From positions 682,001 to 746,000 of the forward strand of contig OZ244872.1 of NCBI GenBank assembly GCA_965221215.1: a DNA stretch of 64,000 nucleotides, in the 5' to 3' direction. The translations under genes were made by a program, and so were the position numbers. The notes beneath the pieces were generated by a model, which saw nothing but the letters and a program-made list of their open reading frames with translations, was not told the DNA's origin and did no database searches. This document shows positions 15,809 to 24,994 of the stretch, piece after piece (positions within the stretch are counted from its first letter, which is position 1; every line of letters begins with the position of its first letter). This DNA is from Aldehydirespirator sp965221215. GTDB lineage: Bacteria > Actinomycetota > Acidimicrobiia > Acidimicrobiales > Aldehydirespiratoraceae.

Positions 15809-17578
15809 TCAGCCGATGACGGCCCAGTCGTAGATGTCGTAGTAGCCGCCGTACACGCTCGACACGTAGGCGCCCGGTCCGTCCAGCACCTCGGGATCCC
15901 AGGCCAGCAGGTTGGGCAGCATGTACAGCGGGATCCAGGGAACGTCGTCGGCCAGCAGCGCCCCGAGCTCGTGCACCAGTTCCAGGCGCGCCGCCTCGTC
16001 GAGCTCGGCGTCGATGGCGAAGGACAGCTCGCTGGCCCGCTCGCTGGCGTAGGCGGTGAAGTTCTGGCCGCTGAAGCCGTTGGCCTCGCTGGGGATGCCG
16101 TCGATGTCGTAGAGGGCCGAGACGGACGGATCGGGATCGGTGCCGTTGGCGTAGAGCGCCAGCGGACCGAAGTCCATCACCGGCAGGCGGTTCTGGAACA
16201 GCTCGCCCGCGCTGTAGTTGATGATCTCGAAGCCGATCCCGAACGGCTCGGTCATCTCGGTCACCAGGGCCTGGATGTCCTCGCGGCGCTGGTTGCCGGC
16301 CACCGTGTTCCAATGCAGCACCAGCTCGACCCCCTCGGCGTTCACCCACCGGCCCTCGGGATCGGGGCGGGTCCAGCCCTCGGCGGTGAGCAGCCGCTCG
16401 ACTGCGGCCATGTCCTGGCTGTAGCGGGTGAAGTGATCGCCGCACCATTGCCCGAAGGCCGGGTTCCAGCCCGCGCACTGGAGCACCTCGGGGTCGTCGA
16501 TGATGGGCCCCAGCGCCACATCGGCGATCCGCTCGCGGTTGAGCGCGTGGGCCAGCGCTTGGCGGACGCTGGTGGTGATCTCGAATCTCCGGTCCGGCGC
16601 GGCCTGGTTGATCCAGAGGCCCTCCATGAACGTGCCCTCGCCCGACACGAGGGCCAGCGGCGGGCCGAGGCGCTCCTTGGCGCCGGCAAAGGGCTGGGGC
16701 GAGGCGGCCATGACCTCGCCCGTCTGAAGGGCTGCCACCGTGGCATCGGTGTCCTCGCGGGGCACCATCACCACCCGGTCGACCAGCGGCATCCTCTCGG
16801 CTGCCCAGTAGTTGTCGTTGGGGACCAGGATGTGCTGCTCCTGGCTCCACGACTCCTGTAGCCAGGGTCCGCCCGAGACGGGGATCGAGTCGTTCCAGTG
16901 GCCCGCGATGTCGGTCTCGCCCTCGAATGCGTGAGCCGGCAGGATGCGCCCGAAGAGTTGGCGCCACGGCGCATAGGGCTTCGAGAACGTGACGACGGCG
17001 GTGTGCGGATCGTCGTGGCCCACATCGGTGATGAGGTCGTAGCCGATGGTGTTGAGCGAGCCCTCGGTGTCGAGCCTGGCCCGCCAGGAGAACCACACGT
17101 CGCCGCTGGTGATGGGGGTGCCGTCGCTCCAGCGGGCGTCGGGGTCGAGGCTGTAGGTGACGGTGAATCCGCCATCGGGTCGAGTCTCGACGGTAGGGGC
17201 CCCGACGAGCAGGGGCGACGGCTTGAGGTTGTTGCCCTGGTCGTACTCCATGAGCGTTGGCACCAGATGGACGAGCACCGACGAGGAGAGCCAGCTGGAG
17301 TTGGCGCACGAGGTGAGCGGGTTGAGGCACTCGGGCCACTGCTCCACCGCCAACACGATCTCACCGCCGCCCGGCTCGGCAACCGTGTCGGCTGCGACCG
17401 CTGACTCGGCGGCACCGCTGTCGTCCACAGTCTCGGAGTCGGTCGAAGCACTGCACGCCGCCGCGGCGACCAGCGCGGTCATCAGCAGCAAGGCCTTCGG
17501 CAACACAGCCCATGGCCTCGCTTCGCGCTGTGCGAAATGGCCCACGTATCGCTCCCGTTCGCTCGGCCTCGGGCACAT
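15809..17578 (-). CDS. ABC transporter substrate-binding lipoprotein, family 5
   Basis: 589 aa peptide/oligopeptide-type solute-binding protein, exported and lipid-anchored. The signal segment LLLMTALVAAAACSAS has its lipobox Cys about 45 residues in. Family-5 marks: LNPLTSCANSSW, YSLDPDARWSDGTPITSGDVWFSW, VRQALAHALNRERIADV, and a C-terminal ELVHELGALLADDVPWIPLY. Start ATG 17578 shares a base with the stop of the MFS gene (TAATG), supporting coupling. The unusually long N-terminus before the signal peptide overlaps a worn copy of the dispersed repeat. No permease or ATPase gene is near, so it is an orphan. Confidence 0.9.
   Translation of the reverse strand: MCPRPSERERYVGHFAQREARPWAVLPKALLLMTALVAAAACSASTDSETVDDSGAAESAVAADTVAEPGGGEIVLAVEQWPECLNPLTSCANSSWLSSSVLVHLVPTLMEYDQGNNLKPSPLLVGAPTVETRPDGGFTVTYSLDPDARWSDGTPITSGDVWFSWRARLDTEGSLNTIGYDLITDVGHDDPHTAVVTFSKPYAPWRQLFGRILPAHAFEGETDIAGHWNDSIPVSGGPWLQESWSQEQHILVPNDNYWAAERMPLVDRVVMVPREDTDATVAALQTGEVMAASPQPFAGAKERLGPPLALVSGEGTFMEGLWINQAAPDRRFEITTSVRQALAHALNRERIADVALGPIIDDPEVLQCAGWNPAFGQWCGDHFTRYSQDMAAVERLLTAEGWTRPDPEGRWVNAEGVELVLHWNTVAGNQRREDIQALVTEMTEPFGIGFEIINYSAGELFQNRLPVMDFGPLALYANGTDPDPSVSALYDIDGIPSEANGFSGQNFTAYASERASELSFAIDAELDEAARLELVHELGALLADDVPWIPLYMLPNLLAWDPEVLDGPGAYVSSVYGGYYDIYDWAVIG
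17508..17573. repeat. Dispersed repeat, copy D (diverged, inside the solute-binding protein gene)
   Basis: Retains the TTCGCTCGGCCTC box and the GGCCTCG segment of copies A and B at similar spacing, with the middle diverged. It encodes the leading residues (SERERYVGHFAQREARPW) that resemble the repeat-encoded ERIG...RARPW peptide of copies A-C. Confidence 0.55.
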
Positions 17579-18972
17579 TAGCCCCGGCGGGGGCGGCGCA
17601 GGAGGTTGGCCGCCATGGCGGAGGCTCGGGCCGGCCAGGGGTCGAATCGGCCCTGCTCGGCGACGGGCGGCGCCGGTCTGGTGAGGATGCGGCTCACCAC
17701 GTAGAGCGCGATGACGGCGTGGCACACGATCAGAACCCAGAAATAGGCCGGCGGTGCGATGGCCGCCATCAGGAGCCCGCCTGCCGTCGGGCCGATCACG
17801 GCCCCGATCCCGCTGACCCGCACCAGCGAGGCGCTGGCCCCGGTGAGCTGGGCGGGCGAGACGCTGTCGGCGGTGGTGGCCACCGCCAGCGAATACAGCG
17901 GGAAGGTGGCGCCGCCGTGGATGAACATCAGCAGCAGCGACAGCGCCGATCCCACCGGAACCATCAGGTGCAGCCCCGCCGAGCCGGCCGCGGCGACGGC
18001 CACCACCGCGATCACATAGCGGCGAGGCACCCGATCGGAGGCGCTGCCGATGAGCCACTGGAACACCACCGACCCCACCATCGATGACGCCACGAACAGC
18101 GAGACCCGGGTGTTGGACAGGCCCTCGGAGGCGGCGTAGACCGCGCCGAGGCCCATCAGGCAGCCTTGCGAGACGCCCACCCAGAACGCGGTCAGCAGCC
18201 CCAGCGGCACGATCTTGACCAGCTCGCGCAGCGATATCGGCTCGGGCAGCACCAGCGGCGGCGCGGTGGACGCCGACAGCGCCACCGGCACCAGCGCGAA
18301 CGAGATCAGCGCGGACGACACCACGAACAGCTTGAAGCCGCCGGGGTCGGCGAGGTTGAGCATGAGCTGGCCCGCCCCGATCCCGCCCATGGTCACGATC
18401 ATGTAGCGCGACAGCATCCGGCCCCGGGTGGCGTTGGTGGCCATGTCGTTGAGCCACGACTCGACCGTCACCAGGATCCCGGCCAGGCACAGCCCGTAGG
18501 CGAGCCTCAGCAGCGTCCACGACGCCGGATGGACCCAGACCACATGCAGGATGGCGGCGGCCGAGCCCACCGACGACAGGGCTGCGAACACCCGGATGTG
18601 GCCGACCGAGGCGATGAAGTGCTCGGCCGCCCTGGTCCCGAACAGGAAGCCCAGGAAGTAGCCCGCCATCACCACGCCGGTCACGGCCAGTCCGAAGCCC
18701 TCCGACTCTGCCCGCACCCCCAGCACGACGCGCAACAGCCCGTTGCAGCTCATCACCAGGGCCACGCCGACCAGCAGCGACCGCACTGCGCCGAAGCTGT
18801 CGTCACGCGGCTCGATCCAGGGTCCGCCCGTGAGTCCTTCGTCGCCGGATTCGGGCCGCACCACCGCGCCGGAGGCCACGACGGGATCGTAGTTGCGGAG
18901 CCGACCGCCAGTTGGCAGCTCGCTCGTGACTTTCGTCACATGGCGCGGGGTGGGTTGGCTGAATCCCGACAA
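17578..18972 (-). CDS. MFS transporter
   Basis: 464 aa, 12 predicted membrane helices beginning near residue 62 (FGAVRSLLVGVALVMSCNGLLRVVLG). It has the organisation of YcaD/MFS_1 exporters: paired six-helix halves with the loop ATRGRMLSRYM after helix 5 and SDRVPRRYVIA in the second half. Transported compound unknown. Start is uncertain: TTG 18972 gives the longest form, GTG 18939 is possible. The stop overlaps the start of the solute-binding protein gene (TAATG). It is divergent from the moeZ-like gene. Confidence 0.87.
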   Translation of the reverse strand: MSGFSQPTPRHVTKVTSELPTGGRLRNYDPVVASGAVVRPESGDEGLTGGPWIEPRDDSFGAVRSLLVGVALVMSCNGLLRVVLGVRAESEGFGLAVTGVVMAGYFLGFLFGTRAAEHFIASVGHIRVFAALSSVGSAAAILHVVWVHPASWTLLRLAYGLCLAGILVTVESWLNDMATNATRGRMLSRYMIVTMGGIGAGQLMLNLADPGGFKLFVVSSALISFALVPVALSASTAPPLVLPEPISLRELVKIVPLGLLTAFWVGVSQGCLMGLGAVYAASEGLSNTRVSLFVASSMVGSVVFQWLIGSASDRVPRRYVIAVVAVAAAGSAGLHLMVPVGSALSLLLMFIHGGATFPLYSLAVATTADSVSPAQLTGASASLVRVSGIGAVIGPTAGGLLMAAIAPPAYFWVLIVCHAVIALYVVSRILTRPAPPVAEQGRFDPWPARASAMAANLLRRPRRG

Positions 18973-18984
18973 GACCGGTAGGGT
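18955..18984 (+). promoter_or_regulatory. Promoter TTGGCT-N18-TAGGGT of the rhodanese-ThiF gene
   Basis: -35 TTGGCT (18955-18960) and -10 TAGGGT (18979-18984). It would give a leader of about 75 nt containing repeat copy E before the AGGAGAG ribosome site at 19067. Confidence 0.5.
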
Positions 18985-18998
18985 TTAGCCCCAGCGGC

Positions 18999-19046
18999 CC
19001 GTGAGCGAAGCGAACAAGAGCGGGGATCACGGCCCGAGCGGCCGGG
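18999..19046. repeat. Dispersed repeat, copy E (31-bp core, inverted)
   Basis: Reverse complement of the first core box of copies A-C (compare 13520-13550), with one substitution. It lies in the leader of the moeZ-like gene and carries an in-frame GTG that would add MSEANKSGDHG to that protein. Confidence 0.75.
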
Positions 19047-19066
19047 CAGGACAGGAGAGATTCACG

Positions 19067-20227
19067 ATGGCGAGCTTCAGAGAGCTGTTGGCGCAGGCCA
19101 AGTCCCAGATCAGCGAGGTCGACACCGCGGCCGGCGAGGATCTGCTGGCCGAGGGCTGGACCCTGCTCGACGTGCGCGAGCCCGACGAGTACGAGCAGGG
19201 CGCCATCGCCGGTTCGGTGCACATCCCCAGGGGCCAGCTCGAGTCCAGCATCGAGAACCGGATCGCCGACCGGTCCACGAAGGTGGTGGCCATGTGCGCG
19301 GGCGGGGTTCGCTCCGCCTTCGCGGCCGTGACCCTCGCCGAGATGAGCTACAGCGACGTGGTGTCCATGGACGGCGGCTTCAACAAGTGGAAGGACGAGG
19401 GCCGGGCCTGGGAGCGTCCCCGCACCCTGTCGCCCGAGCAGCGCAACCGCTACCAGCGCCACCTGCTGGTGCCCGAAGTGGGCGAGGAGGGCCAGATCAA
19501 GCTGCTCGACGCCAAAGTTCTGCTGCTCGGTGCGGGCGGACTCGGATCCCCCGCCGCGCTGTACCTGGCCGCGGCCGGGGTGGGCACCATCGGCATCATC
19601 GACATGGACGTCGTGGACGAGTCCAACCTCCAGCGCCAGGTCCTGCACAACATCGACCGGGTGGGCGACCGCAAGGTCGACTCGGCCAAGAAGACCCTCA
19701 CCGCGCTGAACCCCGACGTGAACGTGGTCACCTACGACACCCGGCTCGGCGCCGACAACGTGCTGGAGATCCTCGACGGCTACGACGTGGTCGTGGACGG
19801 GGCCGACAACTTCCCAAGCCGCTACCTGCTCAACGACGCCTCGGTCAAGCTCGGCATACCGGTGGTGCACGGGTCGATCTTCCGCTTCGAGGGCCAGGTC
19901 ACGGTGTTCGATCCCCGCAACGGGCCCACCTACCGAGACATGCTGCCCGAGCCGCCCCCGCCGGAGATGGCGCCGAGCTGCGCCGAGGCCGGGGTGCTGG
20001 GCGTGCTGCCCGGCATCGTCGGCAGCGTGCAGGCCCTAGAGGCCATGAAGCTGATCCTGGGAGTGGGCGACTCGCTGCGGGGCCGCCTGGTGGCCTTCGA
20101 CGCGCTGGAGATGAGCTTCCGCGAGTTCAGGCTGCGGCCCGATCCCGCCAACGAGGTCACCTACGACAACCGCGACCGCATTCAGGTCGCCGAACTCGAC
20201 GGCCTCTGCATGCCCACCCTCACTTAG
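19067..20227 (+). CDS. Rhodanese-ThiF/MoeB fusion (sulfur-carrier adenylyltransferase/sulfurtransferase)
   Basis: 386 aa activating enzyme for a ThiS/MoaD-type sulfur carrier. An N-terminal rhodanese domain (about residues 15-110, persulfide Cys77 in VVAMCAGGVRS) precedes a ThiF/MoeB adenylation domain (about 130-386) with GAGGLGSP nucleotide loop, RQVLHNIDRVGDRKVDSA and PSCAEAGVLGVLPG. In the familiar MoeZ/MOCS3 proteins the order is reversed, with rhodanese at the C-terminus. Start ATG 19067 follows AGGAGAG; an upstream in-frame GTG at 19001 belongs to repeat copy E. Which carrier it serves is not shown by neighbours. Confidence 0.9.
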   Translation: MASFRELLAQAKSQISEVDTAAGEDLLAEGWTLLDVREPDEYEQGAIAGSVHIPRGQLESSIENRIADRSTKVVAMCAGGVRSAFAAVTLAEMSYSDVVSMDGGFNKWKDEGRAWERPRTLSPEQRNRYQRHLLVPEVGEEGQIKLLDAKVLLLGAGGLGSPAALYLAAAGVGTIGIIDMDVVDESNLQRQVLHNIDRVGDRKVDSAKKTLTALNPDVNVVTYDTRLGADNVLEILDGYDVVVDGADNFPSRYLLNDASVKLGIPVVHGSIFRFEGQVTVFDPRNGPTYRDMLPEPPPPEMAPSCAEAGVLGVLPGIVGSVQALEAMKLILGVGDSLRGRLVAFDALEMSFREFRLRPDPANEVTYDNRDRIQVAELDGLCMPTLT

Positions 20228-20245
20228 CGAGCCACTGCCGGCTCC

Positions 20246-20251
20246 TAGACT
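20246..20251 (+). promoter_or_regulatory. -10 element TAGACT before the flippase gene
   Basis: TAGACT, then 7 nt to TTG 20259, which opens a short leaderless frame; the flippase itself begins further down at 20282. Confidence 0.5.
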
Positions 20252-20269
20252 CCGGGAGTTGATTCCCGG
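20252..20269 (+). promoter_or_regulatory. Hairpin CCGGGA-N6-TCCCGG abutting the flippase ribosome site
   Basis: Six-base perfect stem with loop GTTGAT. Its 3' arm overlaps the ribosome site GGAAGGA (20268-20274), so folding could limit initiation. Confidence 0.45.
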
Positions 20270-20297
20270 AAGGACTGAGCTATCGGACAGCTGCTGA
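20259..20297 (+). CDS. Putative leaderless 12-codon mini-ORF overlapping the flippase start
   Basis: TTG 20259 lies 7 nt after TAGACT and encodes MIPGRTELSDSC, ending inside the flippase gene in another frame. It could tune flippase translation. Purely positional evidence. Confidence 0.3.
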   Translation: MIPGRTELSDSC

Positions 20298-21562
20298 ACA
20301 ATCTCCGGGGGCGGCTGCTGCCTCTGGGCACCTCCTGGATTCTCTGGGGGCTGGTCTTCAACGGGCTCACCACCTACGGGTACCTGGCGGTGGCCCAGCG
20401 CGCCCTCGGCGACGACGGCTACGGCAGCCTGGCCGTGCTGTGGGCGCTGGTCAACATCGGCGGATTCGGCCTGTTCCAGCCCCTCGAGCAGGAGGTGGCC
20501 CGGGCCACCGCCGAGCGGGCCAGCCGGGGAGTGGGCAGCGGGCCGGTGCTGCGCCGGGCCGCGGTGCTGGGCGCGGCGCAGTTCGCTTTGGTGACCGCGG
20601 GCCTGGCAGTGGCCTGGCCGCTGGGGCTCGACGCCCTGCTCGACGGCCGGGCAGAGCTGCTGGCGGCCCTGCTGGCCGCGTTGGGCGCGTTCGCCGGAGC
20701 CCAGCTCGTGCGGGGCATCCTCGGCGGACGGCACCTGTTCGACCGCTACGCCTGGTACTTCGTGGTCGAGGGCGGCGCCCGCATGGCGGTGGCGATGGCG
20801 CTGGCCGTCGTCGGGGTGGCCGCAGTGGGCGCCTACGGGCTGGCCATCGCCGTTGCGCTGGTTGCGGCGACGCTGGCGGCAGCCGGCCGCGACCGTTCGT
20901 TCGTGCAGCCCGGCCCGCCCGCCTCCTACCGCGAGCTCACGCCCGCGCTGGGCTTCCTGCTGGTGGCCGCGGTCGGCGAGGCCTTCATCCTCAACGTCGG
21001 GCCGGTGGCGCTCGACGTCGTGGCCGGCGACGAGCTGGGCGCCGACGCGGCCGGCGTGTTCCTCAACGGCATGCTCATCGCCCGCATCCCGCTGTTCTTC
21101 TTCCAGGCGGTGAAGGCCAGCCTGCTGCCCACCCTGGCCACCCTGGCCGGCCGGGGCGACCTCGTCGGGTTCCGCAACATGCAGCTCAAGATCACGGCCG
21201 CGGTGGCCGCGGCGGCTCTGGCCACCACGGCCGTGTCGGCGGTGGTCGGTCCGGCGGTGGTGCGGGCCGTGTTCGGCGACGAGCTGGGTCGCAGCGACAT
21301 GGCGCTGCTGGCCGCCAGCGGGGGAGGGCTGATGCTGATGCTGTCGCTGGCGCTGGGACTGGTGGCGCTGGACCACACCCGCTTGGCCGTGGTCGGATGG
21401 GTCGCCGGGATCGCAGCCTTCGCGGTGGTGGTCGGCTTCGACTTCGAGCCGTTCCTGCGGGTGGAGCTGGCCCTGCTGGCCGCGGTTGCGGCCGGCTCGG
21501 TGGTGGCGGGCGGGCTGCTGCGCCACCAATACGCAGCCCACGCCCGCACCGACTCAGCGTGA
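20282..21562 (+). CDS. Polysaccharide flippase-like membrane protein (Wzx/MOP type), probable ATC start
   Basis: Multi-helix membrane protein of the MOP superfamily that would flip lipid-linked glycan units. The frame is open and clearly coding from 20282: GTSWILWGLVFNGLTTYGY forms helix 1, and RALGDDGYGSLAVLW is the usual loop to helix 2. No ATG, GTG or TTG exists between the upstream stop (20276) and GTG 20390, and starting at 20390 would delete helix 1. ATC 20282 lies 7 nt after GGAAGGA and is the best start, giving 426 aa. A sequencing error is the alternative. It heads the polysaccharide region. Confidence 0.8.
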   Translation: MGQLLNNLRGRLLPLGTSWILWGLVFNGLTTYGYLAVAQRALGDDGYGSLAVLWALVNIGGFGLFQPLEQEVARATAERASRGVGSGPVLRRAAVLGAAQFALVTAGLAVAWPLGLDALLDGRAELLAALLAALGAFAGAQLVRGILGGRHLFDRYAWYFVVEGGARMAVAMALAVVGVAAVGAYGLAIAVALVAATLAAAGRDRSFVQPGPPASYRELTPALGFLLVAAVGEAFILNVGPVALDVVAGDELGADAAGVFLNGMLIARIPLFFFQAVKASLLPTLATLAGRGDLVGFRNMQLKITAAVAAAALATTAVSAVVGPAVVRAVFGDELGRSDMALLAASGGGLMLMLSLALGLVALDHTRLAVVGWVAGIAAFAVVVGFDFEPFLRVELALLAAVAAGSVVAGGLLRHQYAAHARTDSA

Positions 21563-21622
21563 AGCCCCCCAGCCCGACCGACCTACAACCTTCAACAGCT
21601 CCAGACCATGCAACCCGTCGGG

Positions 21623-22018
21623 TCAACGGGGATCGATTGGTGCTGTGCCCTTGAGTTTCAGGAGCAGCCTTCGTCCTAGCTTCAGGCATGGGTAGCCCAG
21701 GCGGGCGGCGGTCGGGGAGCTGAACACCAGCCGGTTGATCCGGTTGAAGATGCCCCGGCTGTCTGCTAGCAGCGCCAGCACGTTGACCGCCTCGTGGCCG
21801 ACGTAGTAGCGCCCGCCTATCTCGGCGACCATGCCCTGGTCGAGGTCGTGGGGCAGGTTGCGAACCGCCTCCACGACCGGCCCGCCCCCGCGGGCATCGA
21901 CGAGGGTGAGTTCGGTGACCGACTCCCTCAGCCGCAAGAACTGGGCGTAGTTGCGGCACAACGGGCACTCGCCGTCATAGATGAGCCGAACTTGATCAAC
22001 CTGTTGGCTGGTTCTCAC
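21623..22018 (-). CDS. DCC-family thiol-disulfide oxidoreductase (DUF393)
   Basis: 131 aa. The N-terminal YDGECPLCRNYAQFLR carries the DxxCxxC signature that names the family (Cys-x2-Cys, thioredoxin-like fold). HDLDQGMVAEIGGRYYVGHEAV is the second conserved block. Redox partner unknown. Start GTG 22018 overlaps the stop of the large glycosyltransferase (GTGA), so it is translated with it. A longer open frame to 22432 is antisense noise within that gene. Confidence 0.85.
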   Translation of the reverse strand: MRTSQQVDQVRLIYDGECPLCRNYAQFLRLRESVTELTLVDARGGGPVVEAVRNLPHDLDQGMVAEIGGRYYVGHEAVNVLALLADSRGIFNRINRLVFSSPTAARLGYPCLKLGRRLLLKLKGTAPIDPR

Positions 22019-24987
22019 CGCTGGCGCCGCTGCGGCTCGGTGATCCCGGCGAAGGCGAGGTCGCATCCGTCGCGGACCTCGTCGGCCTGCTTGAGGAAGT
22101 AGGCGTCCTTGGCCGGCCAGGTGTGACCCTCGTCGTGGCGCACGAGCATGTAGCCCATTCCGTGGGTCCGGTATGTGCCCCGGCGATCCGACTTCGACAC
22201 GTCCTCGATCAGGGCGCGGTCCACGCTGGCCGGGATCTCCCGCCATCCGAGCAGCGAGTCGAGGTCGTGGCGGGCGATCATCAGCGCGCCGCCGGCGATG
22301 CTCGCCGAGCGGCGCTCGGCCCGGTTGCGGAACCGGTGGACGGTCCGGTCCGAGTTGGCCAGGTACACGTACTCGGCCGCCTTCCCGACCAGAGCGGCCC
22401 CGGAATACTCGTGGGCCAGCACCAGATCCCACAGATGCTCAGGGCCGTAGAAGTCGTCGTCGTCGAATTTCGTGAGCAGGGTGCCGGTCGATTCGGCCAC
22501 CGCGGCGTTGAGCACCGCCCCCAGCGGCCTCTCCGCCGCCACGGGCACTGCGGTGGCCGCCAGATCGACAGACTCGAGCAGTTCGTCGATCTCTCCGGCG
22601 TCGAAACCCTCGCCGTGCATGGCCAGCACCAGCTCGACCCGGGGGTACTTCTGGGAGGCCACCGCCTCAACGGCCGCAGACACGCGATGAGGTCGCCGTG
22701 TGGCCAGCAGCACCGACACCAGCGGCACCGGCGGGCCGGCGCGCCCGCCGGAGGCGAGGACCTGGCGGGCTCGGGCTCGCAGCGAGTGGTCCCGCAGAGC
22801 GCAGCGGCGCATGGCGATGCTCAACGCCTCCCGCTCATGGGGATCGGCGGTGGCAACCCGGTCGTCGATCATGAGCGAGTAGAGGTCCGGCCCCAGATAG
22901 CGGCCCAACTCAGGATCGGGCTCGGTTACCCGGACCACCATGCCGGTAGCCGTCATCGCTGCCAGCCTGCCCGCCCGGGCGACCACGTCAGCGTGGCAGT
23001 CGGCTGAATCGTCGACGTGATGGGCACGACCCAGCCGCTTGAGCCGGAGCGGATCCAGGCCCCGGCGCAGCACCGCACTCGTAGTGGTGCCCGAGGAGCG
23101 GTGGGCAGCGGGCCAGTCTTGAGGGTTGAAGCTCTCGGCGTCGAAAGCGGGCACCGAGGCCGACGGGTCCATCTCGGAGAGAACCACCACGGTGTCCACC
23201 GGCACGCCGCGACCGTGGTCGGGCGTGTCGGCCACGACTGCCTGAGTCTGCGAGCTGATCGTCCTTTCCACGTCGGCGGCGGAGCCGAACACGGCTGTGG
23301 CGACCGGCCCGACGGTCGCCATCTTCGGCCCGAGCCGGTAGCGGGCCTGCGTCCGGAAGCGCAGTCTGACATCCACCTCGCCGAGGCGCTTTCTGGCGAT
23401 CACCCCGACACTGTCTGCGGCCCACCGGCAGAACTCCCTGGCATCGTCGCGGCTGCGGATCCTCGACGCCTCCCTCTGGACGGATCTGCCGACCCCCAGC
23501 ACCCTCCTGATGTTGCGGCTTCCGAAGTGCCGGAGCCGGCGCAGCCGCCGCGTCGTGCGGCGGATGAACCAGCGCGCCGCGCGGATGGCGCGGGCGGGCG
23601 ACAGCCGGGCCGTGTCGGCGGCAACCGGCGCCAGGTCGTCCATGTCCAAGTCGTCGGGATCGAGCGGCGTTACCGCCTCACACTGGGCGGGTGATACCCC
23701 CCTGCGAGCGGCGCGGTGCAGAACCCACGCTCTCACGATGCTCACGCCCGCCTGGGGGTTCACCGGATTGGTGGAAGCGGCGGCGTCGTCGCCCAGCTGC
23801 CGGCGCAAACGGCCGATGGCGTCGGGACCCACAGTCGCATCGCCCGGCATCGTGATGTGGAACGAGGCCGCACAGAAGGCCTCGACCGCGGCGCCCGCCC
23901 CCCCGAAGCAGACCCGGTGGTCGCCGGCCAGCAGCCGCCGCAGCTTCTCGTGGTCCGCCGATCGGGTGGCATCCTCCCCGGGCGGCTCCTCGATCCAGAC
24001 CACCAGGTCGTGAACCTCGTTGGCGAGGATCTGCTCGACGGTCTCGATCTGCGCCACGTCGCCGGATCCGGTCGCTCGCAGGGTCACCACGTACTGCGGC
24101 ACGGTGAAGCTGCGGCCCCCGATGGCCCGCCTGAACCCCTGGTGAGCGATGAGCTGAGAGATCTTGGCCCGCTGCAATTCCAGGCTGGCGGACTCGGCCG
24201 CGCTGGGCGCGGCCCCCTCGCCCTGGTGCCAGCACATGGCGTCTCGGGCCGGTACCAGCAGCCCGCCCATGGTGTAGGCGCGGTAGCCGAACTCGGTGTC
24301 CTCGGTGCCCCACTGGGTGAAGCTCTCGTCGTACCCGCCCACGGTCTCGTAGAACTCCGCCGAGACCCCCAGGTTCCCTCCCGTCACCACTCTGAAGATG
24401 TCGTCGGTGGAGGTGAGGTTGTTGGTGCGCCTCATGTGGAACTCGATCCACTCGGGCCGCCGCGCCGGGCGTCCGACCAAGAGGTCCTCCAGTGAGCCGG
24501 ACCGGCCCCGCACATCGTCGGCGCCGATCCCGGCCACGTCCACATGGGCCCTGAAGCCGAGCGTGAGCACATCGCTGGCGGCGTGGTGCCAGCGGGCATG
24601 TTCCGACAGCCAGCCCGCCTCCGGCATCATGTCGCAGTCGAGGAACACGAGGATCGGATGCGACGCGGCGCGCGCCCCGGTGTTGCGGGCCCGGGCCAGC
24701 CCGAAACCGAGGTCCTCCTGATGCACCACCCGTATGGACAGCGGGCTGCCGGCCGGAGCCTCCAGCGGCAGGCGCGATCCGTCGTCAACGATCACAACCT
24801 CGAACAGCTCCCGCGGATAGTCCTGGCCCTCGAGGGCGGCCAGCGTCAACTCCAGCGCCTCGGGCGCCTCGTAGTAGGTGACGACCACGCTGATCCGCAG
24901 CGTCGGGCGGAACGTCTCCGGCGGCTCGACGGCCAGCGAGGCCCATTGGTTTCCGCCGACATCGGCCGGGAGCGGCGTGCTGCTCAT
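22015..24987 (-). CDS. Large bifunctional glycosyltransferase (two GT2 domains)
   Basis: 990 aa. The N-terminal GT-A domain (about residues 30-290) shows ISVVVTYYEAPEALELTLAA, VVIVDDGSR, VFLDCDMMPEAGW (DxD metal site) and GGYDESFTQWGTEDTEFGYR (acidic catalytic loop). A second GT2-like domain (about 760-980) has VSVLLATRRPHRVSAAVEA, TKFDDDDFYGPEHL and IEDVSKSDRRG. The region between is of unknown fold. The protein has no clear membrane helix and likely extends a surface glycan in the cytoplasm. Start ATG 24987 lies 7 nt after the stop of the ligase/polymerase gene. Confidence 0.88.
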   Translation of the reverse strand: MSSTPLPADVGGNQWASLAVEPPETFRPTLRISVVVTYYEAPEALELTLAALEGQDYPRELFEVVIVDDGSRLPLEAPAGSPLSIRVVHQEDLGFGLARARNTGARAASHPILVFLDCDMMPEAGWLSEHARWHHAASDVLTLGFRAHVDVAGIGADDVRGRSGSLEDLLVGRPARRPEWIEFHMRRTNNLTSTDDIFRVVTGGNLGVSAEFYETVGGYDESFTQWGTEDTEFGYRAYTMGGLLVPARDAMCWHQGEGAAPSAAESASLELQRAKISQLIAHQGFRRAIGGRSFTVPQYVVTLRATGSGDVAQIETVEQILANEVHDLVVWIEEPPGEDATRSADHEKLRRLLAGDHRVCFGGAGAAVEAFCAASFHITMPGDATVGPDAIGRLRRQLGDDAAASTNPVNPQAGVSIVRAWVLHRAARRGVSPAQCEAVTPLDPDDLDMDDLAPVAADTARLSPARAIRAARWFIRRTTRRLRRLRHFGSRNIRRVLGVGRSVQREASRIRSRDDAREFCRWAADSVGVIARKRLGEVDVRLRFRTQARYRLGPKMATVGPVATAVFGSAADVERTISSQTQAVVADTPDHGRGVPVDTVVVLSEMDPSASVPAFDAESFNPQDWPAAHRSSGTTTSAVLRRGLDPLRLKRLGRAHHVDDSADCHADVVARAGRLAAMTATGMVVRVTEPDPELGRYLGPDLYSLMIDDRVATADPHEREALSIAMRRCALRDHSLRARARQVLASGGRAGPPVPLVSVLLATRRPHRVSAAVEAVASQKYPRVELVLAMHGEGFDAGEIDELLESVDLAATAVPVAAERPLGAVLNAAVAESTGTLLTKFDDDDFYGPEHLWDLVLAHEYSGAALVGKAAEYVYLANSDRTVHRFRNRAERRSASIAGGALMIARHDLDSLLGWREIPASVDRALIEDVSKSDRRGTYRTHGMGYMLVRHDEGHTWPAKDAYFLKQADEVRDGCDLAFAGITEPQRRQR

Positions 24988-24994
24988 TCGACCA

